The notes: generated from the sequence alone by a model not told the origin. Shown: positions 16,989 to 26,359, counted from the first letter of the stretch. The stretch is 64,000 nucleotides of DNA from Pontibacter diazotrophicus (GCF_003367245.1 NZ_QRGR01000008.1:186001-250000); one strand, 5' to 3'. Made by a program: numbers and translations.

Positions 16989-17507
16989 ATGATAAGAAAA
17001 CTATTGCTGTTACTGACAATCACTACATTTTTAAGCTGCTCCGACAGCAATACCGACTTGCTGGACGAACTGCAGGCTGCTGTTGATGAAGAGGAGATGG
17101 GGGAAAACGGGTATAATGTAGTAGAACTGGAAAGCCTGACAGATTTTGAATGGGATACGCTGTACTTCTTTCAGGCGGGAGAAGACAAGCGTGCTATCAG
17201 CGACGCGATTGGGTTTAGGTGGGAAGGCGAAACTGTGCCGCAACTTAATAGAAGGCTTCTGTTTACAAAAGATGGACAGGTCGTCTCTTACACCGACTAT
17301 AACTACATGGAGTTCCCTTTGATGGTGTACGGCTGTAATGAAGACAGATGGGTGTATCCACGCAGTAGGTCCAGGTTTGCTACTTTTAAGTACTGTAGTG
17401 ATGGCACTACCATTTATCCTTTTATTCCTGTGGAATGTGCTGGTAACCTAAGCGAAATGATAGAAACCGGTTGCCCGGAGGGAGAGGGAGAAGAGCCCGC
17501 AGTATGA
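16989..17507 (+). CDS. Hypothetical lipoprotein
   Basis: A 172-aa protein starting MIRKLLLLLTITTFLSC, with the lipobox Cys at residue 17. The mature part is acidic at first (LLDELQAAVDEEEMGENG) and later has four cysteines (YGCNED, KYCSDG, VECAGN, TGCPEG), possibly two disulfides. I do not recognise a family. An earlier ATG at 16950 is in frame, but it would put extra residues before the signal peptide, so 16989 is chosen. The gene converges on the GNAT gene across an 18-bp terminator stem. Confidence 0.65.
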   Translation: MIRKLLLLLTITTFLSCSDSNTDLLDELQAAVDEEEMGENGYNVVELESLTDFEWDTLYFFQAGEDKRAISDAIGFRWEGETVPQLNRRLLFTKDGQVVSYTDYNYMEFPLMVYGCNEDRWVYPRSRSRFATFKYCSDGTTIYPFIPVECAGNLSEMIETGCPEGEGEEPAV

Positions 17508-17528
17508 GAAGGCGCTAGATTTAGCTAG

Positions 17529-17568
17529 ATTAGAAAGAGCCGGGCTAACTAGCCCGGCTCTTTCTAAT
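17529..17568. terminator. Bidirectional terminator, perfect 18-bp stem
   Basis: Bases 17529-17546 and 17551-17568 are exact inverted copies around a 4-nt loop, with a GC core AGAGCCGGGCT and A/T flanks. It lies between two convergent genes. Confidence 0.92.
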
Positions 17569-17578
17569 TGGGGTCAGG

Positions 17579-18121
17579 TCAGATGGTTGGAGCAACTAAC
17601 TTGTGCTGGTTAGGTTTTATAACGCTCCAGTGTATCATTTCATCATCTCTGTTGGTTTTCTGCAGCCCCAGTTTCTCTAATATTCTGGCGGAAGCTGTAT
17701 TGCTTATCAGACATTTTGCGGTCACTGCTCTTACTTCAGGCTGTTGAAAGGCCCAGTCTGTCAGGGCTTTGGCTGCCTCCATGCCATAGCCTTTCTTGTG
17801 CTCCTGCTCAATAATGGCATAGCCAATGTCAACCTCCCCCTCCGCATTCGGTCTTCCTTTAAAACCTGCATCGCCAATTACGGTCTTCTTGCTCTTCAGC
17901 ACAATCATCCACGACTCAAACCCGGTTGGTTCCTGCACCAGTTCCAGGTTTCTTAGGATTTTTGGCAGCGTTTCAATGGCCTCCTGATCAGGCCAATTAG
18001 CAGTTATTTGTAGGCCGATCTCATTTAAAATGCTCGTATCCCCCGCTAAAAGGAAGCGGGTAGTTGCAAGTGTGAAGGGTATAAGTATGAGTCTATCAGT
18101 ATAAATGGTTGCGGCGCTCAT
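17579..18121 (-). CDS. GNAT-family N-acetyltransferase (RimJ/RimL type)
   Basis: A 180-aa protein with the RimJ/L pattern: IYTDRLILIPFTL at the N-terminus, VIGDAGFKGRP, VDIGYAIIEQEHKKGYGMEAA (the acetyl-CoA pyrophosphate loop, here HKKGYG) and ISNTASARILEKLGL. It transfers acetyl from acetyl-CoA to an amine of unknown identity in the cytoplasm. Eleven in-frame codons upstream of the Met at 18121 are possible but do not look conserved. Monocistronic. Confidence 0.85.
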   Translation of the reverse strand: MSAATIYTDRLILIPFTLATTRFLLAGDTSILNEIGLQITANWPDQEAIETLPKILRNLELVQEPTGFESWMIVLKSKKTVIGDAGFKGRPNAEGEVDIGYAIIEQEHKKGYGMEAAKALTDWAFQQPEVRAVTAKCLISNTASARILEKLGLQKTNRDDEMIHWSVIKPNQHKLVAPTI

Positions 18122-18164
18122 GCCAGTTCCTGATGTTAAAAAGCTGTTGATCAAGTGCCTTTAA

Positions 18165-18217
18165 TTTGAGGGTCTCTTAGTGGTATGCCGTAGGCCTGGC
18201 ACTAAGAGACCCTCAAA
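18165..18217 (-). terminator. Hairpin with perfect 18-bp stem
   Basis: TTTGAGGGTCTCTTAGTG at 18165-18182 is an exact inverted match of 18200-18217 around a 17-nt loop. It lies downstream of the 121-aa lipoprotein gene and upstream of the GNAT gene, so it is probably the terminator of the former. It lacks a long T run. Confidence 0.65.
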
Positions 18218-18357
18218 CAAGTATAAATATTTTGTTTCCAGGAAAGCCGTGGTTTTGAACTTAAAGGTTCGTTAACGGCTGATGAAGAGAACGTATTTTC
18301 CGCCAGGAGTATGTACTACCATTGCTGCGGGAGAGGTTAGCCGGGCCTTCGTTACTA

Positions 18358-18723
18358 CTAGTTCAGCGCTGCCCCTACCGGAACAGAGCAGTCGTGGCCT
18401 AGCTCGCCGTGGGGCGGATTTACGCCAGATGCTACTGCTCCTTTTATAACTGGCGTAGGAGGCGTAACTGTAGGTTGCATATTCAAATTAGGCTGTGCAG
18501 GAGCGCTCAAAGGTGTTCCAACCGGAATATCGCAACGGTGGTTTGGCTGGCCATGCGCTGGGTTTAGGGCTGCTGTTGCGCCCTGTGCTGCAGTACCTGT
18601 AGCTTGTGCTGAAGTTGTTGTGTTCAGAGGCGCTGTAGTAGTGGCCTCTTGCTCTTTCTCAGAAGAGCAGGCAACAAAACCTAAAACAGCAGCAGACAAC
18701 AAAATACGTGATATTATTTTCAT
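18358..18723 (-). CDS. Small lipoprotein with duplicated NPxHG/HxC motif
   Basis: A 121-aa protein with lipobox FVAC (Cys19) and a Thr/Ala/Pro-rich mature region. It holds two copies of one motif: NPAHGQPNHRCDIPVG at residues 54-69 and NPPHGELGHDCSVPVG at 102-117. Each supplies two His and one Cys (H57, H62, C64 and H105, H110, C112) in a disordered-looking background. I recall similar single or double motifs in Hymenobacteraceae proteins but know no function. Metal or haem binding is a guess. The start at 18723 begins the signal peptide directly; an ATG 11 codons upstream is less likely. Confidence 0.7.
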   Translation of the reverse strand: MKIISRILLSAAVLGFVACSSEKEQEATTTAPLNTTTSAQATGTAAQGATAALNPAHGQPNHRCDIPVGTPLSAPAQPNLNMQPTVTPPTPVIKGAVASGVNPPHGELGHDCSVPVGAALN

Positions 18724-19042
18724 ATGATAAAAGGAGTTGAAGTGAGGAAGATACACAAAAAATGAATTTATAGTTCTCTTTTGTTTAAGAGATTGATTTC
18801 AAAGTCAGGATGCATTTAGCTTATTTCAGCAGCAATTGTCTTTTGGGATGATATAAAACATACATGACGGCTTCCTCCTGCGTCTTGCACCCTGAGATTT
18901 TTAGCTAAGTATGATACAGGTTTATCATCAGCATAAATAAAAGATGGGGACTAAGGAGCCCCCATCTTTTTGCTCCGGATAAGTAAACCCGGGAACTGTC
19001 TGTTTTTTCGTGCTACGAGATGCGTGTATCGAAAAACAGAAC
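18724..19042. other. 319-bp intergenic region
   Basis: It holds the asd terminator at 18939-18970 and presumably the promoter of the small lipoprotein gene. A short hairpin (TCTCTT/AAGAGA near 18775-18791) is the only other structure I see. Confidence 0.5.
18939..18970 (-). terminator. asd terminator
   Basis: AAAAGATGGGG at 18939-18949 pairs exactly with CCCCATCTTTT at 18960-18970. It lies 73 nt beyond the asd stop and has T runs on both strands. Confidence 0.8.
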
Positions 19043-20032
19043 CTACACCAACTCGTGCTTCATCAGGTACTCCGCAATTTGTACCGCGTTGGTGGCGGCG
19101 CCTTTGCGCAGGTTATCAGCTACAATCCACATATTTACAGTGCGCGGCTGTGTTTCGTCTAAACGGACACGCCCTACCAGCACCTCGTCTTTGCCGTGTG
19201 CATCTTTCGGCATTGGGTACTTCAGGTTTTTTACGTCGTCTACTACCAGCACACCTTCTGTTTCGTTCAGGATGCGGTAGATGTCGTCTAAAGAAAAGTC
19301 TTTCTCAAACTCTACATTTACAGACTCAGAGTGGCCGCCCATTACCGGTATACGCACGGCTGTAGCCGTTACCCGGATAGAGTCGTCGCCCATGATCTTC
19401 TTTGTCTCGAGGATCATTTTCATTTCCTCTTTGGTATATCCGTTGTCCTGGAACACATCAATGTGCGGCAACACGTTCAGATCAATCTGGTATGGGTACG
19501 CTTTCTCGCCTTCTTTGCCGGCACGCTCGTTCATCAGCTGGTCTACAGCCGCTTTGCCCGTACCTGTTACCGACTGGTAAGTACTTACCACAATACGCTT
19601 CGCCTTCAGCTCTTCGTGCAGCTTGTTCAGCGCCACCACCATTTGTATAGTAGAGCAGTTCGGGTTCGCGATGATTTTGTCTTCCTGCGTCAGCTCGTCT
19701 GCGTTTATTTCAGGCACTACCAGTTTCTTGGTAGGGTCCATGCGCCAGGCCGAAGAGTTGTCTACCACCGTGATACCAGCTGCTGCAAACTTAGGAGCCC
19801 ACTCTGTAGAGGTGCCGCCACCGGCAGAGAAAATGGCAATTTGTGGGGCAGCCGCAATCGCGTCCTGCATCCCGATAACTTTTATCTGTTTACCCTTAAA
19901 CTCCATCTGTTTTCCAACAGACCTTTCTGAAGCAACCAACAACAATTCATCTACCGGAAAATTACGTTCTTCCAGTACTTTCAAAATTTCACCGCCAACC
20001 AATCCTGTGGCGCCTACAACTGCTACTTTCAT
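19043..20032 (-). CDS. asd: Aspartate-semialdehyde dehydrogenase
   Basis: A 329-aa protein with the NADP-binding start VAVVGATGLVGGEILKVL, the catalytic Cys126 in ANPNCSTIQ, and the active-site His in PVMGGHSESV. It reduces aspartyl phosphate to aspartate semialdehyde in the cytoplasm, the branch point to lysine/diaminopimelate, threonine and methionine. The length and all motifs are normal. It is monocistronic with a -7-like box upstream and a hairpin downstream. Confidence 0.96.
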   Translation of the reverse strand: MKVAVVGATGLVGGEILKVLEERNFPVDELLLVASERSVGKQMEFKGKQIKVIGMQDAIAAAPQIAIFSAGGGTSTEWAPKFAAAGITVVDNSSAWRMDPTKKLVVPEINADELTQEDKIIANPNCSTIQMVVALNKLHEELKAKRIVVSTYQSVTGTGKAAVDQLMNERAGKEGEKAYPYQIDLNVLPHIDVFQDNGYTKEEMKMILETKKIMGDDSIRVTATAVRIPVMGGHSESVNVEFEKDFSLDDIYRILNETEGVLVVDDVKNLKYPMPKDAHGKDEVLVGRVRLDETQPRTVNMWIVADNLRKGAATNAVQIAEYLMKHELV

Positions 20033-20179
20033 TGTTTTTAAGGTATAGATAAATAATTAATGTCTAATTTTTTATGGAGCTAAAGTGCCTTTAAACACCA
20101 TCAGCACAAGTTAAACCGCTTTGTGCAGCCAGTAATAAGTTGCTATATATCCTTTTTGCAGTTTTATCCCGTAAAGGTG

Positions 20180-20187
20180 CAAAATTA
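20180..20187 (-). promoter_or_regulatory. Candidate -7 element of the asd promoter
   Basis: On the minus strand TAATTTTG fits TAnnTTTG exactly. It lies about 150 nt before the asd start and no matching -33 box is seen, so the assignment is tentative. Confidence 0.35.
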
Positions 20188-20281
20188 GGTTTTGCTGCTG
20201 CCTGTAAGGTTCTGCAGCATCTGCAAGAAGCGCTTATATATTTTATGCTATTCGCAAAGTAAGTAAGTTTTATTCAGAAAA

Positions 20282-22876
20282 ATGCAAATGAAACAAACTT
20301 TACTCGCTATACTTCTGCTACTTCCGCTCTTATCACAAGCGCAGCTCCAGGAAAGTTTCGCTGATGGTGACTTTACCCATAGCCCTCCCTGGACTGGTGA
20401 CGAAAGTAGTTTTATAGTAAACCAGCAGGGGCAACTGCAAAGTAGCGGCCCGTCTGTAACCGGCACCGTGCTACAATTGGCTACACCCTCCCAAGCCGTT
20501 GCAGGTACTACCTGGGAATTCTGGGCGAATTTAAAGCTGGCTACCTCTGCCGGTAACTATGCCGATATTTTCCTCATCTCTGATTCCGAAGATCTGCAAA
20601 GCAACAGCATCAGCGGCTACTTTGTGCGCATCGGCGGCACACCGGATGAAGTTAGTCTTTTCCGGAAAGACGCAGGCAGAACAGCTGTCAACCTCATCAA
20701 CGGCGAAGACCAGACCATTGGCAGCAGCACGAATAATGTGGTGCGGGTGCGCGTAACCAGAAGTGTTTCGTATGAATGGGAGTTGGCGATAGATATCTCC
20801 GGCTCCGGCCAGAACTATGTGAGCCAGGGCACGGCCACGGATGCCACTTATAAACGCTCCAACTGGTTTGGTTTGCTGCTACGCTACTCCTCTGCCAATA
20901 ACCAGAAGTTCTTTTTCGATGACTTCGCCATTACCGATACGCAGCCACCTGTACTGGCGGAACTAGAAACAGTGAACACGCAGGAGCTAACGCTGCAGTT
21001 TAATGAGCCGCTACAGCCAGAGCCGGCACAGGAGGAAGCGAACTATACCCTGAACGGGAGCATAAAACCTGTCATAGCGGAGCTAACAGGAGCTGGTACA
21101 GTCCGGCTTGTCTTTAGCCAGAACTTTAGTGGTGGCACCAACCAATTGAGAGTAGCCGGTCTTTCAGACATATATGGCAACAGGTTCTCAGTTCCCGCGG
21201 AAGTAAGCTTCAGCTTTGTGCCACCTGCTGTGCTGCCGGGTTACAACGAACTGCTCATCACAGAGATTATGGCGGATGAATCGCCTGCCGTGGGGCTGCC
21301 GCCACAAGAGTATATCGAGCTACATAATCCTACAAATAAAGTGCTTAACCTGCAAGGTATTCGCTACTCCGATGCCACTTCTACAGCTACTTTCCCAAAT
21401 GCGCAGTTGCTACCGGGGGAGTATGCGGTGGTGGTGCCGAATGCGCAGGTGGCGAACTTCGCGGCATACGGCAATGTCATCGGCATCAGTAACTTTCCGG
21501 GGCTGAACAACAGTGGAGAGTTGCTGCAGCTGCGCCAACCCAACGGCCGCCTCATTTATGCTGTTAACTACTCAGATGCCTGGTACAAAGTCAACAGCAA
21601 GCGTGAAGGTGGCTGGAGTCTCGAAATGGTTGATGTTGCCAATCCCTGCGGCAGTGTTGAAAACTGGACGGCCTCTGTAGATCCCCGTGGCGGTACGCCT
21701 GCGCAGGCAAATACTGTGGCTGCTTCAAATCCTGATAACACGCCGCCTGCGCTGACAACTGTTACAGCCGTTGCTCCTGACCAGTTACTGCTGCGCTTCA
21801 GTGAACGGCTCGACAGTGCACAGGCGGCGATGGCAGTCAACTACAGCCTCAGTTCAGGTATACCAATTGCCAATGTGCAGGTACAGGGGCCACTTTTTGT
21901 GGAAGTTATAGTTGAGCTAGCTGCCCCTCTACAGGAGAGCCAGCAGTATAATCTAACCGCCACCCAAATAAGTGACTGTTCCGGCAACCTCAGCCCCCAG
22001 CCCATTATCTATAACTTTGCCTTGCCATCTGCTCCGGAACCCGGTGATGTGGTCATCAACGAAATCCTGTTTAACCCGAGGTCAGGCGGCGTAGACTTTG
22101 TGGAACTGGTGAACCGAAGCAGCAAGTATATTGACCTGCAGCACTGGCAGCTTGCCAACACCAGTAGCGATAGTGTTGCTGGTAACCGTACTGTAACAGC
22201 CTCTAACTATGTGCTGGCACCGGGACAGTACGTGGTGCTCACTTCTAACCCCGGCAACATCAAGACGAATTATCCAGCTGCTCAGGACGAGGCTTTTCTA
22301 CGGATGAGCGCGTTGCCCCCTTACCCTGATGAAGCAGGAACTGTTGTGGTGATACAACCGGATGGACAAACAGCCGATCGATTCTCTTATCATAATAACA
22401 TGCATTTTGATTTGATAGACGACCTGAATGGTGTTTCGCTGGAGCGGATTCGGCTGGAGGGGCCAACCGCGGCGAGCAACTTCCACTCTGCGGCCAGCAC
22501 TGCAGGTTACGCCACGCCCGGCTACCGCAATTCACAATCGCAGGAGAATGCAGCAGCGCAGCAGTTGTTTCAGGTGGAGCCCCCGGTTTTCTCTCCGGAC
22601 GGGGATGGATATGAGGATTTTACAACCATCAATTTCACTACAAATCAAACTGGCTTTGTCGCTAACATCACTGTTTTCGACACACAGGGCCGTGAAATAC
22701 GGAAGCTGGCCCGCAATGAACTGCTGGCTGCAAACGGCTTCTTTCGTTGGGATGGCTTGCGGGAAGACGGCACCAAAGCAGCCATCGGTTATTACCTGTT
22801 CTACATTGAGCTATTCGACCTGAACGGGCAAAAGCGGGAGTATAAAGAGAAGGTTGTGGTGGGAGGGAGGTTGTAA
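20282..22876 (+). CDS. Secreted lamin-tail-domain protein with FlgD-like C-terminus
   Basis: An 864-aa secreted protein with a signal peptide (LLAILLLLPLLSQAQ). Residues about 20-215 resemble a jelly-roll lectin-like domain. Then come Ig-like/SbsA strands (LAELETVNTQELTLQFNEPL; repeated later as LTTVTAVAPDQLLLRFSERL) and two lamin-tail domains (LLITEIMADESPAVGLPPQE near 320 and VVINEILFNPRSGGVDFVEL near 590). The last 95 residues (FSPDGDGYEDF, RWDGLREDGTKAAIGYYLFY) form an FlgD-like or type B sorting tail. Such proteins are normally surface-exported by T9SS. The role is unknown; adhesion is one option. It converges on the IPT-repeat gene across a 30-bp perfect hairpin. Confidence 0.8.
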   Translation: MQMKQTLLAILLLLPLLSQAQLQESFADGDFTHSPPWTGDESSFIVNQQGQLQSSGPSVTGTVLQLATPSQAVAGTTWEFWANLKLATSAGNYADIFLISDSEDLQSNSISGYFVRIGGTPDEVSLFRKDAGRTAVNLINGEDQTIGSSTNNVVRVRVTRSVSYEWELAIDISGSGQNYVSQGTATDATYKRSNWFGLLLRYSSANNQKFFFDDFAITDTQPPVLAELETVNTQELTLQFNEPLQPEPAQEEANYTLNGSIKPVIAELTGAGTVRLVFSQNFSGGTNQLRVAGLSDIYGNRFSVPAEVSFSFVPPAVLPGYNELLITEIMADESPAVGLPPQEYIELHNPTNKVLNLQGIRYSDATSTATFPNAQLLPGEYAVVVPNAQVANFAAYGNVIGISNFPGLNNSGELLQLRQPNGRLIYAVNYSDAWYKVNSKREGGWSLEMVDVANPCGSVENWTASVDPRGGTPAQANTVAASNPDNTPPALTTVTAVAPDQLLLRFSERLDSAQAAMAVNYSLSSGIPIANVQVQGPLFVEVIVELAAPLQESQQYNLTATQISDCSGNLSPQPIIYNFALPSAPEPGDVVINEILFNPRSGGVDFVELVNRSSKYIDLQHWQLANTSSDSVAGNRTVTASNYVLAPGQYVVLTSNPGNIKTNYPAAQDEAFLRMSALPPYPDEAGTVVVIQPDGQTADRFSYHNNMHFDLIDDLNGVSLERIRLEGPTAASNFHSAASTAGYATPGYRNSQSQENAAAQQLFQVEPPVFSPDGDGYEDFTTINFTTNQTGFVANITVFDTQGREIRKLARNELLAANGFFRWDGLREDGTKAAIGYYLFYIELFDLNGQKREYKEKVVVGGRL

Positions 22877-22960
22877 AAGTGAAGTGCTTGCTACATGCTT
22901 TCTCATTGATGTTTAAGCTGATTTATTGAGTCTATCATTGGCTGTGCGATTCTTAACAGG

Positions 22961-23027
22961 ATAAACCATAAGTATAAAAAAGCAGCTGTTCCTAAGCAAC
23001 AGCTGCTTTTTTATACTTATGGTTTAT
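22961..23027. terminator. Bidirectional terminator, perfect 30-bp stem
   Basis: Bases 22961-22990 and 22998-23027 are exact inverted copies around a 7-nt loop. The core is AAAAAAGCAGCTGTT; the outer arm, ATAAACCATAAGTAT, is AT-rich. This is far longer than a terminator needs. Confidence 0.92.
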
Positions 23028-23036
23028 AATCTGCAG

Positions 23037-24734
23037 TTAATTCGTTACAGTAAAGTTGTTGTTGCTGATTACAGTCTGGCCATTTTGCTCCATTATTATC
23101 TTTACAGAGCCAGTAATGCCGGAGGGTATCTCTGCACGAATGGTGGTTTCAGTGACACTTAAAATGGTGGCTTCGGCAGTGCCAAACTTCATAGCTATAT
23201 AAGGGGTGTCTGGTCTAAATCCTGTACCGGAAATAGTTACAACCGAGCCTGCCGTACCAGTGTTAGGTGAAAAGGAAGTGATGGTTGGGGCCAATACTGT
23301 GAATTCATCTTCTGATTCAGCTAACCAGTTTCCATACTTCACCTTTACACTCACTTTGCCTGCATTAATTCCCATTGGCACCTGAACACGGAGTGAATTA
23401 GACGTGCTAATGGCAGCTGTAGATGCATTACCAAACTCTACCGTATGAAGTCGATCAGGCAGGAAAGTTCCGTTAATAACAACCTCCTGCCCTATATGTC
23501 CAGAAGCGGGAGAAAAGCTGGTAATAGAAGGATGGAACACCCTGTATTTCTGTGGCGCTTCTACAGCATGCAGCTTTGATTTAACAACTACACTGTGATC
23601 ACCCTCTGGAAAGCCAGACGGAACGTGAACAGTCAGCTCAGTAGCAGAAACAAGTTCAAGAGGAACTGGCATATTACCAACTTCTACACTGATGTTTTCA
23701 TTATAATAAGTAGGTCTTATAATGAAATTGCTCCCGAATATTTTGAAATTGTCTCCAGGTAAACCAGAAGCAGGCGAGATAGAGGTAATAGTGTGTGGCG
23801 TTACAGTAAAATGTCCTGGTAACTGTGTTCTGGTACCGTTCATCTGCACATATATACTAACCACATCAGCAGGTAAGTTCTCAGGCACTTCCAGTTGGTA
23901 ACCAGGTACGCTAAAATCTGCTTTTAGTACCCTCACCTCTACGCCACCCATATAAACTTTCAAACTTTCAGAAGAAGTGAAGCTACTGTTACTAAGAGGT
24001 AGGTTATCTCCGGTAATAGTGAGGATTGTTCCTATAGCACCCGACTTAGGGAAAAAATCCTTTAAAACCGGAATAGCCTCAAAACTATTGGTTGCCAGAA
24101 AACTCTGGCCTGATAACCGGAGAACTATGGGTATCTGTAAAGGACCACTGGTGATGCCTGAAGGTACTTCTACCACTATCTTTGTGGGAGCAACCTCTAC
24201 TACCTTTGCAGTAATGTTAGCAAAACTTGCCTCCACTTGGTTTATGTCGCTCGTGTGAAACTTTCCGGTTATTGTTATTCTATCACCGGGTTTCCCTTTG
24301 TAAGGTGTAACCGACTGCACGTGATACGATGGAAGCGAAACAGTTAGCAGTTCCCCAAAGAAGGATTCGTTGTCATTTTTGATAAATGTCCTTACATAGA
24401 GTACACGTTTATAGTCAAAACTTGTAGGCTCGCCCAAGCCTGTTAATCCACTGGTAAACGGCCCGACCTTCGCGTCTTCTCCCAACGAGATTTTGTAGCC
24501 GCTTTTATCGTTCACATCTGGTGTAAAACCACAGACAAAACCGTAATCCCGAATCGGTATCCTGCCCAGGTTCACAATATTGCCCTTCAGTATAACCGTT
24601 GTTGGTGATAGCATGGTGATTTCAACTGTTTGAACCTCCGGGCTTAGTTTTTCTTCCTCTTTTTCGCAGCTCTGAAGCAGAAAGAGGGAGAACAGCATGA
24701 GCAGGAAAGGAAATTGAAAAGAACGACGTTTCAT
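23037..24734 (-). CDS. Surface lipoprotein with five IPT/TIG repeats
   Basis: A 565-aa lipoprotein (lipobox LLQSC). After an N-terminal domain of about 120 residues (VEITMLSPTTVILKGNIVNL), five IPT/TIG Ig-like repeats follow, each opening in the same way: VQSVTPYKGKPGDRITITG, LKDFFPKSGAIGTILTITG, ITSISPASGLPGDNFKIFG, ITSFSPASGHIGQEVVING and ITSFSPNTGTAGSVVTISG. IPT arrays in Bacteroidota lipoproteins often bind glycans or act in adhesion. No SusCD genes are adjacent, so a polysaccharide-locus role is not supported here. An ATG 26 codons upstream is in frame, but the Met at 24734 directly precedes the signal sequence. Confidence 0.82.
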   Translation of the reverse strand: MKRRSFQFPFLLMLFSLFLLQSCEKEEEKLSPEVQTVEITMLSPTTVILKGNIVNLGRIPIRDYGFVCGFTPDVNDKSGYKISLGEDAKVGPFTSGLTGLGEPTSFDYKRVLYVRTFIKNDNESFFGELLTVSLPSYHVQSVTPYKGKPGDRITITGKFHTSDINQVEASFANITAKVVEVAPTKIVVEVPSGITSGPLQIPIVLRLSGQSFLATNSFEAIPVLKDFFPKSGAIGTILTITGDNLPLSNSSFTSSESLKVYMGGVEVRVLKADFSVPGYQLEVPENLPADVVSIYVQMNGTRTQLPGHFTVTPHTITSISPASGLPGDNFKIFGSNFIIRPTYYNENISVEVGNMPVPLELVSATELTVHVPSGFPEGDHSVVVKSKLHAVEAPQKYRVFHPSITSFSPASGHIGQEVVINGTFLPDRLHTVEFGNASTAAISTSNSLRVQVPMGINAGKVSVKVKYGNWLAESEDEFTVLAPTITSFSPNTGTAGSVVTISGTGFRPDTPYIAMKFGTAEATILSVTETTIRAEIPSGITGSVKIIMEQNGQTVISNNNFTVTN

Positions 24735-25110
24735 AGAGGCCCCCTTACAAGTGCTTTCGAGAGGGGACTTGTCTGGGGCATTAATTGGCAGTGCCAGCTT
24801 ACGGGCTTTCATAAAAAGAAAGTAAGGTTGCTTTGTGCTGCGAAGATAGAAGATTAGTTCTTAATATTAGATTAGATAAATATATAAGTTTGAAGGCTTT
24901 TAGGCTTCTTCTACAGAATAAAGCAATCAGCACCAGCCCTGCAACAAATAGCTCTGGAGGATAAAAAAATAAAGGGGGTGAGGAGATGGCAGGCTGTATG
25001 AAGGACGAAGAGAGGCTTTAATTAGCTAAACTTAACTTCTTAGCCTTAAAAAAACAGCCCCGCCGGTATAACCAGTGAGGCTGTTTAAATTATTTTTCAA
25101 AATAACAAAC
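24735..25110. other. 376-bp intergenic region
   Basis: AT-rich, with no supported gene. Apart from the hairpin at 25052-25086, which serves the lipase gene, I see nothing clear. Confidence 0.5.
25052..25086 (-). terminator. Probable terminator of the lipase-like gene
   Basis: AAACAGCC at 25052-25059 pairs with GGCTGTTT at 25079-25086, with a loose interior. On the minus strand it is followed by a T run and lies 24 nt beyond the stop. Confidence 0.6.
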
Positions 25111-26322
25111 TTAGAACAACTGTATCCAGGGCACCAGGTTTTGTAGCATCGGTACAAAGGAGCTGCCGTGGGTGCCGCCCTTTATCGGAATAAATTCCGT
25201 TTGTGTGGCTCCTCCGGCTTTAAAGCGGTCGTAGGTGGTTTGCGAGTTCTCGAAAGGCACAATGTTATCTGCTGTGCCATGGTATAGGCGGGTAGGGCTT
25301 TGCGGTACCCAATCCAGGAAACTATTTGCCTGCAGCGCCTGCTTCAGTGCTGTTTCTCTATCTGCCTCCTGCAGTCCTGCAAAAAACGCAGGCGCAAAAA
25401 GTTTCTTCGGATCAGTGGTCAGGCTGCGGTTGATGGTGCCACCGCTGTTTCTGCCGTTGAAAAGCGAAGGCAGCTTACCCGCATAAGGCTCCTGGAAGAA
25501 CTCCGTCAGCGGGCGGTTCCAGTTATTGGTGTAGATGTAAGACTGCAGCACATACGCAAGGTAAGACGGGTAAGTGTAAGGCTCGCCTGAAGCTACACCG
25601 GCTAGCATAGCAGTTAAGTCATAGCCACCGGCACCTGCGGCAGAAGCTGTCACTTTCAGGCCATGTGCAGGGTTAGTTTCTATCTCTTTCTGCGCTGCCA
25701 GGGTTACGTATCCGCCTTCAGAATAACCCGCTAAGAACAGCTTGTCACTTAATTGAATGTCCTGCTCTTCAGCAAAAGCTTTTGTAGCTTTTATCATGTC
25801 CACCACAGCCATCGCCGAGTGCTTCTGGTCATAGTAAGGGTGGAAAACGTCTTTCGACTCGCCAAAACCGATATAGTCGGGAATGAGCGTAACATAGCCG
25901 GCAGCGGCAAAAAGCTCAAATCCGGAAAGCCCTGTAAAGTTAGTAGGAGCTTCATTTTGCGTGAAAATAGTGCCATGCTGTGCGCTCAGAATCGGTGCAG
26001 GGGTGGAGATGCCCTGTGGTATACAGATCAAACCAGACGCCTTTATATCTTGGCCTTGATAGGTGGTGCTGTAGATAACCTTGTAAACCGATACGCCATA
26101 CTTGATCTGGTTTCCATACGTGGCGTAACCTTGCGAAGAGGCAACAGATTGCAGCATACTTTTAGGTACGATTGTCAGCAGCTCCGAAGAAAGGTAATAT
26201 TCCTTCTCCTTTTCCGGCTCTGCCGTTACTCCTTCAGGAGATGCTAAAGCTTCCTTCTCACAGCCTGTATTAAAGAGGAGGGAGCTTAAAAATAACGTGT
26301 AGGCAAGAATTTTCTTTATCAC
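25111..26322 (-). CDS. Alpha/beta-hydrolase lipoprotein (secretory-lipase-like)
   Basis: A 403-aa lipoprotein with Cys21 after LFNTG. It carries an alpha/beta-hydrolase fold: the nucleophile elbow GYSEGG with Ser201, an acidic residue in YHGTADNIVPF near 354, and His in GGTHGSSF near 387. The VTLIPDYIGFGESKDVFHPY block and the overall length resemble the secretory lipase (LIP) group. It probably cleaves esters at the cell surface or in the periplasm; substrate unknown. A 24-nt near-perfect palindrome lies 38 nt upstream and may be an operator. Confidence 0.82.
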   Translation of the reverse strand: MIKKILAYTLFLSSLLFNTGCEKEALASPEGVTAEPEKEKEYYLSSELLTIVPKSMLQSVASSQGYATYGNQIKYGVSVYKVIYSTTYQGQDIKASGLICIPQGISTPAPILSAQHGTIFTQNEAPTNFTGLSGFELFAAAGYVTLIPDYIGFGESKDVFHPYYDQKHSAMAVVDMIKATKAFAEEQDIQLSDKLFLAGYSEGGYVTLAAQKEIETNPAHGLKVTASAAGAGGYDLTAMLAGVASGEPYTYPSYLAYVLQSYIYTNNWNRPLTEFFQEPYAGKLPSLFNGRNSGGTINRSLTTDPKKLFAPAFFAGLQEADRETALKQALQANSFLDWVPQSPTRLYHGTADNIVPFENSQTTYDRFKAGGATQTEFIPIKGGTHGSSFVPMLQNLVPWIQLF

Positions 26323-26359
26323 GGGTTGTTTATTTAAGCTTCAGGAAAATAGATAAAAG

